Positions 34,632 through 42,669 of a stretch of 64,000 nt of DNA are shown here, piece by piece. Location: NCBI GenBank assembly GCA_000230955.3, contig CP007060.1:2486216-2550215 (forward strand). The letters run 5' to 3'. The position numbers and the translations under genes are program-made. The notes under the pieces are model-generated. The model worked only from the letters and a program-made list of their open reading frames with translations. It made no database searches and was not told the origin of the DNA. Source of the DNA: Halobacterium sp. DL1. Its GTDB lineage: Archaea; Halobacteriota; Halobacteria; Halobacteriales; Halobacteriaceae. The first letter of the stretch is position 1. The number at the start of each line of letters is the position of its first letter.

Positions 34632-35180
34632 TCAGCGTTCGGCGAGCCAGTCGGCGAGTTTCGCGAGCGCGCGGCCGCGGTGGCTGAGCGCGTTCTTCTC
34701 GGCGGTGTCCATCTCGGCGAACGTCTCGCCGTCGTGTTCGAAGATGGGGTCGTAGCCGAACCCACCGTCCCCCCGCGGTTCGACCAGTCGGCCCTGGACG
34801 GCCCCCGAGAACGTCTCGGTGGTGTCGCCGTCGGTGAACGCCACGACGCAACGGAACGCGCTCCGGCGGTTCTCCAGGGACTCCGCGAGGTTCCAGACGC
34901 GCTCGACACCCAGCGTGTCCTCGACGTACGCGGAGTACGGGCCGGGGAAGCCGTCGAGTGCGCGGACGAACAACCCCGCGTCGTCCACGATGACGGGCAC
35001 GTCGGCGTCCTGGTCCTCGTAGGCCTCCTCGGCGCCGCGGGCGGCGATGGTGTCGAGGCTGACGCTCTGCACCTCGGTGTAGTCGTAGTCGAACTGTTCG
35101 ACGTCGTAGACGTCCTCGAGATACTGCTCGGCCTCCCGGACCTTCCCGGGGTTCGTCGTGACGAACCGGAGCGTGCGCAT
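34632..35180 (-). CDS. rdgB: Non-canonical purine NTP pyrophosphatase (RdgB/HAM1)
   Basis: A 182-residue house-cleaning enzyme that hydrolyses ITP, dITP and XTP. Conserved segments are RFVTTNPGKVREAEQYL at the start, VIVDDAGLFVRALDGFPGPYSAYV in the middle, GGFGYDPIFEHDG, and the closing EKNALSHRGRAL. Length and motif order are standard. It lies 39 nt upstream of nothing on its own strand except the intergenic tail at 34514-34631, which holds no gene. Confidence 0.95.
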   Translation of the reverse strand: MRTLRFVTTNPGKVREAEQYLEDVYDVEQFDYDYTEVQSVSLDTIAARGAEEAYEDQDADVPVIVDDAGLFVRALDGFPGPYSAYVEDTLGVERVWNLAESLENRRSAFRCVVAFTDGDTTETFSGAVQGRLVEPRGDGGFGYDPIFEHDGETFAEMDTAEKNALSHRGRALAKLADWLAER

Positions 35181-35219
35181 GTGCTCCGCGTCGCGGGCCA
35201 GGGAATTGGGTGCGTCGAT

Positions 35220-35492
35220 TCAGTCGTCGTCGACGACGACTTCGACCGCTTCGTCTCGCGTATCCCCGTCGTCGTCCCCTTGCTGTTGCTGCCACAGCAG
35301 TCCCCCGGCGACCGCGAGCACGATCCAGGACCGCCAGTTCGCCAGGTTCAGCGTGTAGCCGACGCCGAACGGCTTGTCCACGAGCATTCCCTCGCCCGGC
35401 TGCCAGTACGAGGAGAGCATCCGGCTGATGCTGGGTCGCTCGAAGTTGTACGGCACTCCGAACAGTTCACCGCGCGTCGATTTCTCTGCCAT
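35220..35492 (-). CDS. DUF5808 family membrane protein
   Basis: A 90-residue protein starting MAEKSTRGELFGVPYNFERP, with PKPFGVGYTLNL-type spacing (here DKPFGVGYTLNLANWRSW) and one hydrophobic segment at about residues 53-68 (WIVLAVAGGLLW). It ends in an acidic tail. These features define DUF5808, whose function is unknown. It lies between kae1/bud32 and rdgB, in the same direction as both. Confidence 0.85.
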   Translation of the reverse strand: MAEKSTRGELFGVPYNFERPSISRMLSSYWQPGEGMLVDKPFGVGYTLNLANWRSWIVLAVAGGLLWQQQQGDDDGDTRDEAVEVVVDDD

Positions 35493-35520
35493 GGGCGGAC
35501 CTTCGGCGTGACGGCCCAAA

Positions 35521-37137
35521 TCAGTTTGGGGCGGCCTGGTAGCGGCCTCGGCCCTCGATAGCCCGCAACTGGTCGACGACGCTCTCCACCCCGTGTTCCA
35601 GGTAGGCCGCCTCGAAGGCGGTGGCGAGCGCGTCGGCGTCGTCGGCGGTGCCCGCGAGACTCTGCTCGAAGACGTGGCAGTCCATCGCGTAGTCCTCCTC
35701 GTCGTCCGTGTAGTAGCCGAGGCCGAAGTCGATGAGGTAGGTGCGGTCGTCGCTCGCGTTCGCCGCTCGTTCGTCCCGTGACGTCTGCGACGTCACGCGC
35801 ACGTTCCGAGTGGTCGGGTCGCCGTGGACGAACCCGGCCCGGTGGATGGTTGCGAGGTGGCGGCCGACGTCCCGCACCCGGGATTCGGTGAGCGCGTCCC
35901 GGAGGTCGGCATCCCCGACGCGCTGGAGCGTGAGCGTCGCCTTCGGCACGTCGACGTCCCACACGAGCGGCGTCGGCACGCCGTGGCGCCGCGCTTCGCT
36001 CGTGAGTCGTGCTTCTAGGACGGTGCGGTCCCGCCGCAGTCGGGCGTCCAGCGTCTCGTGGCGGTAGGTCTTCGGGAGGCGGGTCTTCACCACGCGGTCG
36101 TCCTCGAAGGTGATCGTCGCCTCCGCGCCCTGTACGACGTCGCCGTCCCGGAGTGGCGGCGGGTCCGGTCCCCGCCACGTCACGGGCACCTCGTCCGGCC
36201 GGAAGTTCGAGTCGATACCGGAGTCCTCGATAGCGAGCGTATCGCCCGCCGCGGCCATCTTCGCGCCGAGCACCGCTATCATCCCCGCGTTGTCCCGCAG
36301 GAATCGGGGTTCGGGCGCGAAGAACTCCGCGCCGCGCTGCTCACACATCGACGCGAGCATCCCCCGAAGGCGGTCGTTCTGGCCGACGCCGCCGCCGAGG
36401 ACGAGTTCGTCGCGGCCGGTCAGCGAGAGCGCGCGTTCGGCGACTTCGGTCAGCATCGCGAAGACGTGCTCCTCCAGGCCGCGACAGACGTTCTCCACCC
36501 GTTCGCCGTCGTCGTACGCTGCCTTGGCGGCGCTCATGATGCCCGAAAAGGAGAAATCCATCCCCTTCACGACGTACGGGAGGTCGGTGTACTCGCCCTC
36601 CTTCGCGTGGGCCTCGACCTTCGGGCCGCCGGGGTGGGTCCAGCCGACGTGGCGCGTGAACTTGTCGAGGGCGTTGCCGACGCCGGTGTCCATCGTCTCC
36701 CCGAGCACGCGGTAGCGGCCGTTCCGGTAGGCGAGGACGTGGGCGTTCGCGCCGCTGGCGTTCAGGCAGACCGGCGAGTCGAACCCCGAACGGTGGCGCC
36801 CGACCTCCAGATGCGCGACCATGTGGTTGACGCCGACCAGCGGCACGTCCAGGGTCTGGGCGAGCGCGCGCGCTGCGGAGCCGACGATGCGCAAGCAGGG
36901 TCCGAGACCCGGCCCGCGGGAGAAGGCGACTGCGTCGACGTCGCCGTCGCTCTCGTCGAGGATGGTTTCGACGACGGAGGGAACCGCCGACCGCATGTGT
37001 TCTGCGGCCTCTCTCGGGTGGATGCCACCGCTCTCGGGCTGGTAGGCACTCGACTCGATGAGGACAGAATCAGTCCCGGAATCGTAGAGGGCGGCGCTCG
37101 CACACCAGGCGGTTCCCTCGATTCCGAGAACGCGCAT
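35521..37137 (-). CDS. kae1/bud32: Kae1-Bud32 fusion (KEOPS tRNA t6A threonylcarbamoyltransferase and kinase)
   Basis: A 538-residue bifunctional protein. Residues 1-about 320 are Kae1, which transfers threonylcarbamoyl to A37 of tRNAs, with the metal-binding HMVAH (about residue 105) and the nucleotide motif GGGVGQNDRLRG. The rest is Bud32, a small atypical kinase with FVHGDPTTRNV (catalytic loop) and LIDFGLGYYTDD (metal-binding DFG). The fusion is known in several euryarchaea. It lies at the 3' end of the translation/transcription operon that begins with aif2g. Confidence 0.97.
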   Translation of the reverse strand: MRVLGIEGTAWCASAALYDSGTDSVLIESSAYQPESGGIHPREAAEHMRSAVPSVVETILDESDGDVDAVAFSRGPGLGPCLRIVGSAARALAQTLDVPLVGVNHMVAHLEVGRHRSGFDSPVCLNASGANAHVLAYRNGRYRVLGETMDTGVGNALDKFTRHVGWTHPGGPKVEAHAKEGEYTDLPYVVKGMDFSFSGIMSAAKAAYDDGERVENVCRGLEEHVFAMLTEVAERALSLTGRDELVLGGGVGQNDRLRGMLASMCEQRGAEFFAPEPRFLRDNAGMIAVLGAKMAAAGDTLAIEDSGIDSNFRPDEVPVTWRGPDPPPLRDGDVVQGAEATITFEDDRVVKTRLPKTYRHETLDARLRRDRTVLEARLTSEARRHGVPTPLVWDVDVPKATLTLQRVGDADLRDALTESRVRDVGRHLATIHRAGFVHGDPTTRNVRVTSQTSRDERAANASDDRTYLIDFGLGYYTDDEEDYAMDCHVFEQSLAGTADDADALATAFEAAYLEHGVESVVDQLRAIEGRGRYQAAPN

Positions 37138-37145
37138 CTACCGCG

Positions 37146-37280
37146 CTACTCCCACTCGGTGTAGCCGCACTTCCCGCAGTGCTTGCGGTCACCGTGGTCC
37201 GCGAGGAACGTGTCGCCACAGCGGGGGCAGTGTTCTCGGGCCTCCTGGCCGTCGTCGTCGTAGTAGTCACCGCGGGGCAT
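37146..37280 (-). CDS. rps27ae: 30S ribosomal protein S27ae
   Basis: A 44-residue zinc-ribbon ribosomal protein. It starts [18 protein letters not shown] and has two CxxC knuckles, CPRCG and CGKCG, separated by 16 residues. The ATG overlaps the rps24e stop by one base (TAATG). It is too short for default gene finders but fully supported by the zinc motif and operon position. Confidence 0.92.
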   Translation of the reverse strand: MPRGDYYDDDGQEAREHCPRCGDTFLADHGDRKHCGKCGYTEWE

Positions 37281-37591
37281 TATTCGGCCTCCTCCGCTTC
37301 GCTGTCGGCGTCCTCGCCGATCTTGTTGCGCTTGAGCATGTGCTCGTGTTCGACCTCGGCGGCCTCCTCGGGGGAGTCGTACACCTTCGACCGGCCGACG
37401 GTCTGGCGCATCCCGAACTTCGTATTCAGGTTGTGGACGACGACCTCCTCGGAGTCCTTGTCCAGTTTCGCGGCGAGGCTGTCCCGCACGGAGAGGCGGG
37501 ACGGCGTCTCCTCGTCGTGTTTGATCTCGAATTTGACCTCGGTCCGGTGGAGCAGCGGGTTCTCCTCCTGCTCCAGAATTTCGATTTCCAT
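37280..37591 (-). CDS. rps24e: 30S ribosomal protein S24e
   Basis: A 103-residue small-subunit protein. [19 protein letters not shown] begins the family, followed by [15 protein letters not shown] and [20 protein letters not shown]. The acidic tail is haloarchaeal. ATG 37591 is preferred over the in-frame codon 18 nt upstream because of homology. It is coupled to rps27ae by a 1-nt overlap. Confidence 0.95.
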   Translation of the reverse strand: MEIEILEQEENPLLHRTEVKFEIKHDEETPSRLSVRDSLAAKLDKDSEEVVVHNLNTKFGMRQTVGRSKVYDSPEEAAEVEHEHMLKRNKIGEDADSEAEEAE

Positions 37592-37666
37592 GGTCAGTTG
37601 TGTGTACATGGACGCGAAATCAGTAAAAGGATTTCGAAGGGACTGTCGGGCGCTCGAACCCGAAAC

Positions 37667-38200
37667 TCAGTCGAGAACCGCCCAGAACTCCTCGGTCGTC
37701 TCTAGCAACTTGGCCAGTTCTCGGGCCCGCGCCTTCGTCTCGCTGTCGACGTTCACCAGCACCATCCCCTCGTTCGGCTGGCCGTAGACGACGCTCGCGC
37801 CCGTCGGCGACGCGAGCACTGCTGGGAGCGTCGCGAGGTCCTCCTCGCCGGCGACGGTGACGAGCGTCGACCCGTCGGCGTCGATGGCGTCGACGAGCGC
37901 TTCCAGCAGTTCGTCGGATACCGTCGCGGGCTCGCTCGCGACCTCGACCTCGCGGTCGGCGTCGGGCACGCCACTGCGGACTTCCTCCGATGCCTCCTCG
38001 CGCTTGGTCTTCCCGTCGACGAGTGCGACTTTCGGCGGCGCGCCCGCTGCGACGAGGTGGTAGGTGACGACGTCGCCTACCGCGATGACCGGGTCGCCAG
38101 CGTCCGCGAGCAGTCGCTCGGCGTCCTGGTAGACGGGTCCGAGGGGGTCCTTGAACGCGCCGCGCGCGTCCGGCGGCAGCGTGGCGACCGGTCGGGGCAC
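37667..38200 (-). CDS. GTP-dependent dephospho-CoA kinase (DUF359)
   Basis: A 177-residue archaeal enzyme that phosphorylates dephospho-CoA with GTP, the last step of CoA synthesis and unrelated to bacterial CoaE. Typical segments are VIAVGDVVTYHL, KVALVDGKTKREE, and DGSTLVTVAGEEDLATLPAVL with YGQPNEGMVLV near the end. It starts one base after the Spt4 stop. Its position among spt4, rpo7 and aif2g is the conserved archaeal arrangement. Confidence 0.92.
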   Translation of the reverse strand: MPRPVATLPPDARGAFKDPLGPVYQDAERLLADAGDPVIAVGDVVTYHLVAAGAPPKVALVDGKTKREEASEEVRSGVPDADREVEVASEPATVSDELLEALVDAIDADGSTLVTVAGEEDLATLPAVLASPTGASVVYGQPNEGMVLVNVDSETKARARELAKLLETTEEFWAVLD

Positions 38201-38201
38201 G

Positions 38202-38399
38202 CTATCTGACTTTCAGCGCGTACTCGCCCGACTCCGCGACCTCCATCTTCTCGGCAATCTCGGACTGCTCGGGGTGCGTGATGACCACGTAGCCCGCCCA
38301 GTCCTCGGTGAGACTCGTCGAGGAGCAGTACGGACACATCTCCTCGTCGGGCTCGACGATGTGGTGGCAGTCGTGGCAGGCGAGACGGTTCGATGCCAT
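38202..38399 (-). CDS. spt4: Transcription elongation factor Spt4 (RpoE'')
   Basis: A 65-residue zinc-finger partner of Spt5 that increases RNA polymerase processivity. The zinc ligands are ACHDCHHIV near residue 8 and MCPYCSS near residue 21, followed by the WAGYVVITHPEQSEIAEKM core. Its ATG overlaps the rpo7 stop by one base. Confidence 0.94.
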   Translation of the reverse strand: MASNRLACHDCHHIVEPDEEMCPYCSSTSLTEDWAGYVVITHPEQSEIAEKMEVAESGEYALKVR

Positions 38400-38971
38400 T
38401 ACTCGGCCTCCTGGTTCTGCTCCTGTTGCTCGCGGTCGGCCCGGAGCCAGCCGTGCTTCCCGAGCCCGGGCTGTTTCGCGGTCAGCCCGATCTTCGATTC
38501 GCGCGGGTTGCGCTCGTCGATGCTCTTCGTGACGATTCGCGCCCGCACCGCGTCGCCGGTGCCGATGACGCTGTTGGACTCGCGGGACGCGAGCTGCTGG
38601 TTCTCCTCGTCGAACGCGAGGTACTCGTCGGAGATCTGGGAGACGTGCAGCAGGCCGTCGACCGGCCCGATGCCGACGAAGGCGCCGAAGCTGACGACCT
38701 CGACGATCTCGCCGTCGACGACCTCCTGCATCTCGGGGTCGAACGTGACCGCGTCGAACTCGGCATCGTAGTAGACGCCGGGTCGACTCGGCAGCACCGC
38801 GCCGTCACCGAGGTCGTGGACCTCCGTGACGGTGACGATGCTCCCGATGTCCTCGTCCATCCGTCCCTCTAGTTTGTCCTGTAACAGCCGCTTCACGAGG
38901 TCCGGCCCCACGTCTCCGAGGTGCTGGGGCGGAACCTCCACCGTGTCCTTCAGCCGTGCTCGCTTGTACAT
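38399..38971 (-). CDS. rpo7: DNA-directed RNA polymerase subunit Rpo7 (RpoE')
   Basis: A 190-residue stalk subunit of the archaeal RNA polymerase, homologous to Rpb7. It begins MYKRARLKDTVEVPPQHLG, has the tip domain to about residue 80, then an S1-type RNA-binding domain with EIVEVVSFGAFVGIGPVDGLLHVSQI. The Q/E-rich tail follows. It overlaps spt4 by one base and follows the PIN nuclease with no gap. Confidence 0.95.
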   Translation of the reverse strand: MYKRARLKDTVEVPPQHLGDVGPDLVKRLLQDKLEGRMDEDIGSIVTVTEVHDLGDGAVLPSRPGVYYDAEFDAVTFDPEMQEVVDGEIVEVVSFGAFVGIGPVDGLLHVSQISDEYLAFDEENQQLASRESNSVIGTGDAVRARIVTKSIDERNPRESKIGLTAKQPGLGKHGWLRADREQQEQNQEAE

Positions 38972-39352
38972 CTATGGTTGAGTGATAGTCAGTTGATTCC
39001 GACCCCTTAAATGAATTACCGGGACGCCCGCGTCGAGCAGGCGCTCCTTCAGGGGGCCGTCGTTCGTGACGACTGCGTCCACGTCGCCCCGCGTGGCGAG
39101 TCCGTAGATCGCGTCGTCGGCGTACGGTTCCTCGGTCTCCACGGCGTCACAGCGGGTCGCCAGGTCCGCCCCCACGCTCGCGGCTTTCCCCTCCTCGCCG
39201 CCGCGTTCGGCGAGTTTCGAGAGCTCCGCGACGACGCAGTCGGGCACGACGGCGTCGTAGCTGCCGAGGGTGCGGTCGAGTTCCTCGAAGAGGCGAACCC
39301 CGACCTCCACCGGCATCATCAGCGCGTTGGCGTCCATGGCGACTCGGGTCAC
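38972..39352 (-). CDS. PIN-domain rRNA-processing nuclease (FAF1/Utp24-like)
   Basis: A 126-residue PIN protein with the acidic pattern [38 protein letters not shown] and [12 protein letters not shown], consistent with a Mg-dependent endoribonuclease. Archaeal members sit in this same operon and are related to eukaryotic Utp24/Fcf1, which cuts pre-rRNA. The GTG start at 39352 overlaps the aif2g stop (GTGA), giving [11 protein letters not shown]. The later ATG 39337 is possible but would lose the first strand residue. Confidence 0.88.
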   Translation of the reverse strand: MTRVAMDANALMMPVEVGVRLFEELDRTLGSYDAVVPDCVVAELSKLAERGGEEGKAASVGADLATRCDAVETEEPYADDAIYGLATRGDVDAVVTNDGPLKERLLDAGVPVIHLRGRNQLTITQP

Positions 39353-40587
39353 TCCGTGAGCGTTCCCACGCCGATGAGCCGCCAGCGGGCGCCCACGCGG
39401 CGGTTGATGGCGATCTTCGCGCCCGGCGGCGCGCACACCGGCCGCTTGAGTTCTACCTCGCACTCGTCCTCACGGGCACTCGTCACCGCCCCGACGGTCG
39501 TCGCGGTGCCGACGGTGAGCATCAGCGGCTCACCGGTGGAGATGTCCTCGATCTCCTCGCCCTCTTCGGCGCCGACGAGGCGCTCGAGCAGGTCGACGTC
39601 CATCGTGAAGGAGTTCCACGTCGGCGGGAGCGTGCCGGGCGGGCCGGCGACCTGTCCCGCGAGCGCGTCGCCCTTCGTGAGACTCGGGTCGAGACCCGTG
39701 CCGACGCCGAGCAGGCCGCCCGGCGACACCGAGTCGACCGTCTCGCCGCCCGCCTGGAGGCTCCGGACGTCCGTGCTGACCGAGCGCCACTCCGTCTGGC
39801 CGCCCTCGTCGACCTCGCGGCCGGGGCGGAGTTCGATCTCCTCGTCGACCTCGAGTTCGCCGGCGACGAGACTGCCGCCGAGCACGCCGCCGGTCAGGCC
39901 GTCCCAGGTCGTGCCCGGGCGGTTGATGTCGAACGACCGCGCGACGTACATCTGGGCGTCCGCGTCGGGGTCCCGCTCGGGCGTGGGGATCTCCGACTGG
40001 AGCGCGTCGATGACGAGGTCGATGTTGATCTCCTGTTCGGCGGAGATAGGGACGATGGGCGCGCCCTCCGCGACCGTGCCCTCGACGAACTCCTGGATCT
40101 GCTCGTAGTTCTCGCGGGCCTGCTCGGCGTCCACGAGGTCGATCTTGTTCTGCGCGATGACGATGTTCTCGATGCCGATGATGTCCAGCGCCATCAGGTG
40201 CTCCTCAGTCTGGGGCTGAGGGACGGGTTCGTTGGCGCCGACGACCAGCACCGCGCCGTCCATCAGGGACGCCCCCGAGAGCATCGTCGCCATCAGCGTC
40301 TCGTGGCCGGGCGCGTCGACGAAGGAGACGGTCCGCAGTACCTCCGTCTCCGTCTCGTGGTCCGGGCACGTCTCTTCGACCGTGTAACACTCGGGCTCGT
40401 CGCAGTCGGGACACCGGCGCAGCGTGGCGTCGGCGTATCCGAGGCGGATGGAGATACCGCGTTTCATCTCCTCGGAGTGCTGGTCAGTCCACTCACCGCT
40501 GAGTGCGCGGACCAGCGTCGTCTTGCCGTGGTCCACGTGGCCGACCAGTCCGATGTTCACCTCCGGTTGTCGGTGGTTGTCTGCCAT
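39349..40587 (-). CDS. eif2g: Translation initiation factor aIF2 subunit gamma
   Basis: A 412-residue GTPase that carries initiator Met-tRNA to the small subunit. G1 [13 protein letters not shown] is near residue 14, switch 1 with [12 protein letters not shown], a zinc knuckle [16 protein letters not shown] around residues 58-75, G3 VDAPGHETL, and G4 NKIDLVD. C-terminal EF-Tu-like barrels follow. The start is ATG 40587; a GTG two codons upstream is an alternative. It is the first gene of the eight-gene minus-strand operon. Confidence 0.97.
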   Translation of the reverse strand: MADNHRQPEVNIGLVGHVDHGKTTLVRALSGEWTDQHSEEMKRGISIRLGYADATLRRCPDCDEPECYTVEETCPDHETETEVLRTVSFVDAPGHETLMATMLSGASLMDGAVLVVGANEPVPQPQTEEHLMALDIIGIENIVIAQNKIDLVDAEQARENYEQIQEFVEGTVAEGAPIVPISAEQEINIDLVIDALQSEIPTPERDPDADAQMYVARSFDINRPGTTWDGLTGGVLGGSLVAGELEVDEEIELRPGREVDEGGQTEWRSVSTDVRSLQAGGETVDSVSPGGLLGVGTGLDPSLTKGDALAGQVAGPPGTLPPTWNSFTMDVDLLERLVGAEEGEEIEDISTGEPLMLTVGTATTVGAVTSAREDECEVELKRPVCAPPGAKIAINRRVGARWRLIGVGTLTE

Positions 40588-40723
40588 GTTCACAGAGTAA
40601 TCTTGCGTGAATTTCGCCCCGAACGACTGATAAACCTACTGTTACAGAGGCGGCCGAGACGCCCCCGCGGGCGCCGAGACGCGGCCCTCGGCAGTCGGCG
40701 GTCTCCGGCCGCCGGGGACGCGG

Positions 40724-40732
40724 CGTTTAACC
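40724..40732 (+). promoter_or_regulatory. TATA box for the DUF5787 gene
   Basis: CGTTTAACC is 24-32 nt upstream of GTG 40756. It supports that start and a leaderless transcript. Confidence 0.5.
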
Positions 40733-40755
40733 GGGCCGGCCGCCTACGCCGGCCC

Positions 40756-41736
40756 GTGCGAGAGTTCGGCTTCGAACTGCGGCTGTGCGCCCACCTCGAA
40801 GCAGCGGGCGTGCCGGGCGTCGGGGACGCTGGCGTCGTCTCGCGGCAGCTCGGCACGAGCGTCCACGCCGCCGGCGGCCGCATCGTGGACACCGTCTGCG
40901 TGCTCCCGGGGCCACAGTTCGACGCACGGACCGAACTCACCAGCGAGACGATTCCGCCCGCGATCCTCGACGGCGACGTGCGCGTCGGCCAGTGGACCCG
41001 CGTCACCCGCGCCTTCGACGGGCCGCCGGAGCGCGCCCGCTCGCTTGCCGAGCGCGGCGCCGACACGGGGTTCCTCGACCTCACCCGGCGGAGCGGCCAG
41101 CACGTCGTCCGGCAGACCGCGCGCTACCCTGACTGGGTCGGCGGCCTCGTCGGCGTGGAGAACAAACCCGATCTCGGCCGCCCCGGCGACCTGCGACTCC
41201 AGATGCGCCACGACGCCAGTCTCGGGGTCCTCGACTACGCCGTCCTCGCCACCGCGTCCCACGTCACGCGCGCCCACCTGAATCGGCTTCCAGACGAGGT
41301 GGGCGTCTGGCGCGTCGACTTCGACAGCGAGGACCCAGTCGAAGTCGTCCGCGAACCGCAGCGACTCGACGCGGCGGGACCGGGTCTGGAGGTGCTCGAC
41401 GAACAGCCCGGACGGACGGACGTGCAACCCGTGACCGCCGCCGAGAAGGCCCGCCAGCGCCGCAGCGTTGCCGAGCGCGCGTACGGCAAGGGGTGGAGAA
41501 CGTTCGACCTCCCGGCCTGCACGGAGGCTTCCACTGGCGAAGGCGACACCACGCTCCCGTTCTGCGCGTTCAAGGACCGTCTCGTGGATGCTGCCGCGGA
41601 GTGCGGCCCGGACTGCCCGGGCTACGCCGAAGCGGACCCGCCGGAGACGGACCTCGACAGCGAGCGCGAGGCGGCGACGGCGTGGCGTGCGGACGCGGGC
41701 GGCCGCAGGAGGCAGTCCGGTCTCGACCAGTTCTGA
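40756..41736 (+). CDS. DUF5787 protein, candidate PD-(D/E)XK nuclease with Cys cluster
   Basis: A 326-residue haloarchaeal protein. I read a restriction-like nuclease core: an early helix with ELRLCAHLEAAG, an acidic strand with D45 in GRIVDTVCVLPG, and the E-x-K strand GVENKPD (E135, K137), followed by LRLQMRHDASLGVLDYAVLA, the Q/D helix of the fold. The C-terminal part has four cysteines, C255, C270, C283 and C287, which could ligate a metal or Fe-S cluster as in Cas4/AddB-like nucleases. GTG 40756 is the start, and the TATA at 40724 agrees. The nuclease activity is my inference. Confidence 0.75.
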   Translation: MREFGFELRLCAHLEAAGVPGVGDAGVVSRQLGTSVHAAGGRIVDTVCVLPGPQFDARTELTSETIPPAILDGDVRVGQWTRVTRAFDGPPERARSLAERGADTGFLDLTRRSGQHVVRQTARYPDWVGGLVGVENKPDLGRPGDLRLQMRHDASLGVLDYAVLATASHVTRAHLNRLPDEVGVWRVDFDSEDPVEVVREPQRLDAAGPGLEVLDEQPGRTDVQPVTAAEKARQRRSVAERAYGKGWRTFDLPACTEASTGEGDTTLPFCAFKDRLVDAAAECGPDCPGYAEADPPETDLDSEREAATAWRADAGGRRRQSGLDQF

Positions 41737-41853
41737 GCGGATTCACGGAGAAGTGGCTACGCATCGAGAGAGCGCTTCGATAGCCCACGCCAGGCGGGTT
41801 CTGTCTTCTACGTCACGAGGCCACCAGCGACTGAACGTCTTACGGTGCATCGG

Positions 41854-42669
41854 TCAGATATGGAACGTCTCGCCGTCCACCGCCAGCGCGTCGTCGAACG
41901 CCTCGTCGACGGGGTAGAAGTGTGAGACGTGGACGAGTCGGGTCTGGCTGGCACCCAGGTCGTCGGCGAGCGCCAGCGCGCCCTCTCTCGTCATGTGCTT
42001 GGTTCCGAACGTGCGCGGAACCCCGTTGTCACCCTCGTGCTGGCCGCCCGCGGGGTGGTACTCGCAGAGGTGTGCGGGCACGATGCCGTCGGCGAGCAGG
42101 AGGTCGGGGTCTCGCATCGCGTCCCTGGATTCCTCGGGAATCGCGTACGTGGTGTCGCCCGAGAGCACGAGTTTCGCCCCGCCGCGCTCGACCACCACGC
42201 CGTAGCACAGCAGCGGCGGGTGGTCGACCGGAACCAGCGTCACGTCGAAGCCGGCGGCCTCGAAGGACTCGTGCGGCGAGACGGCGCGGGGATGGACGTT
42301 GTCGAGGTAGTCGTACTTCCGGGCGACCGTCTCGGCGACGGACTCCCCCGTCTCCGGGTCCGTCTCGTCGGCGGCGTACACCGGCAGGTCGTCGAAGAGG
42401 CGGTAGGCGTTCCCGAGGCCGTCGAGGTGGTCGAAGTGGACGTGTGTGACGACGCCGGCGTCCGGAAGCGGGACGTCCTCGCGGAGGAACTGCGTCCGGA
42501 AATCTGGACTAAAATCGAGGAGGAGGGAGTCGCCGCTGTCGGCTTCGACGTGGACGGAGAAGCGCGTGCGTTCGACGCCGCGCTCGACCGCCGCCCGGCA
42601 GGTGTCGCAGTCACACCCCGGCGTCGGGGTGCCCGTCGTGTCGCCGGTGCCGAGCAGCGTGACTCGCAT
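41854..42669 (-). CDS. MBL-fold metallohydrolase (PhnP/PqqB-like)
   Basis: A 271-residue metallo-beta-lactamase-fold enzyme. It begins MRVTLLGTGDTTGTPTPGCDCDTC, carries the zinc motif THVHFDHLDG near residue 80, a later LSGDTTYAIPEE, and a final histidine in VHVSHFYPVDE. The N-terminal CDCDTC cluster is like that of PhnP-type phosphodiesterases. Its ATG overlaps the upstream AAA ATPase stop by one base (TGATG), so the two are coupled. Confidence 0.88.
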   Translation of the reverse strand: MRVTLLGTGDTTGTPTPGCDCDTCRAAVERGVERTRFSVHVEADSGDSLLLDFSPDFRTQFLREDVPLPDAGVVTHVHFDHLDGLGNAYRLFDDLPVYAADETDPETGESVAETVARKYDYLDNVHPRAVSPHESFEAAGFDVTLVPVDHPPLLCYGVVVERGGAKLVLSGDTTYAIPEESRDAMRDPDLLLADGIVPAHLCEYHPAGGQHEGDNGVPRTFGTKHMTREGALALADDLGASQTRLVHVSHFYPVDEAFDDALAVDGETFHI

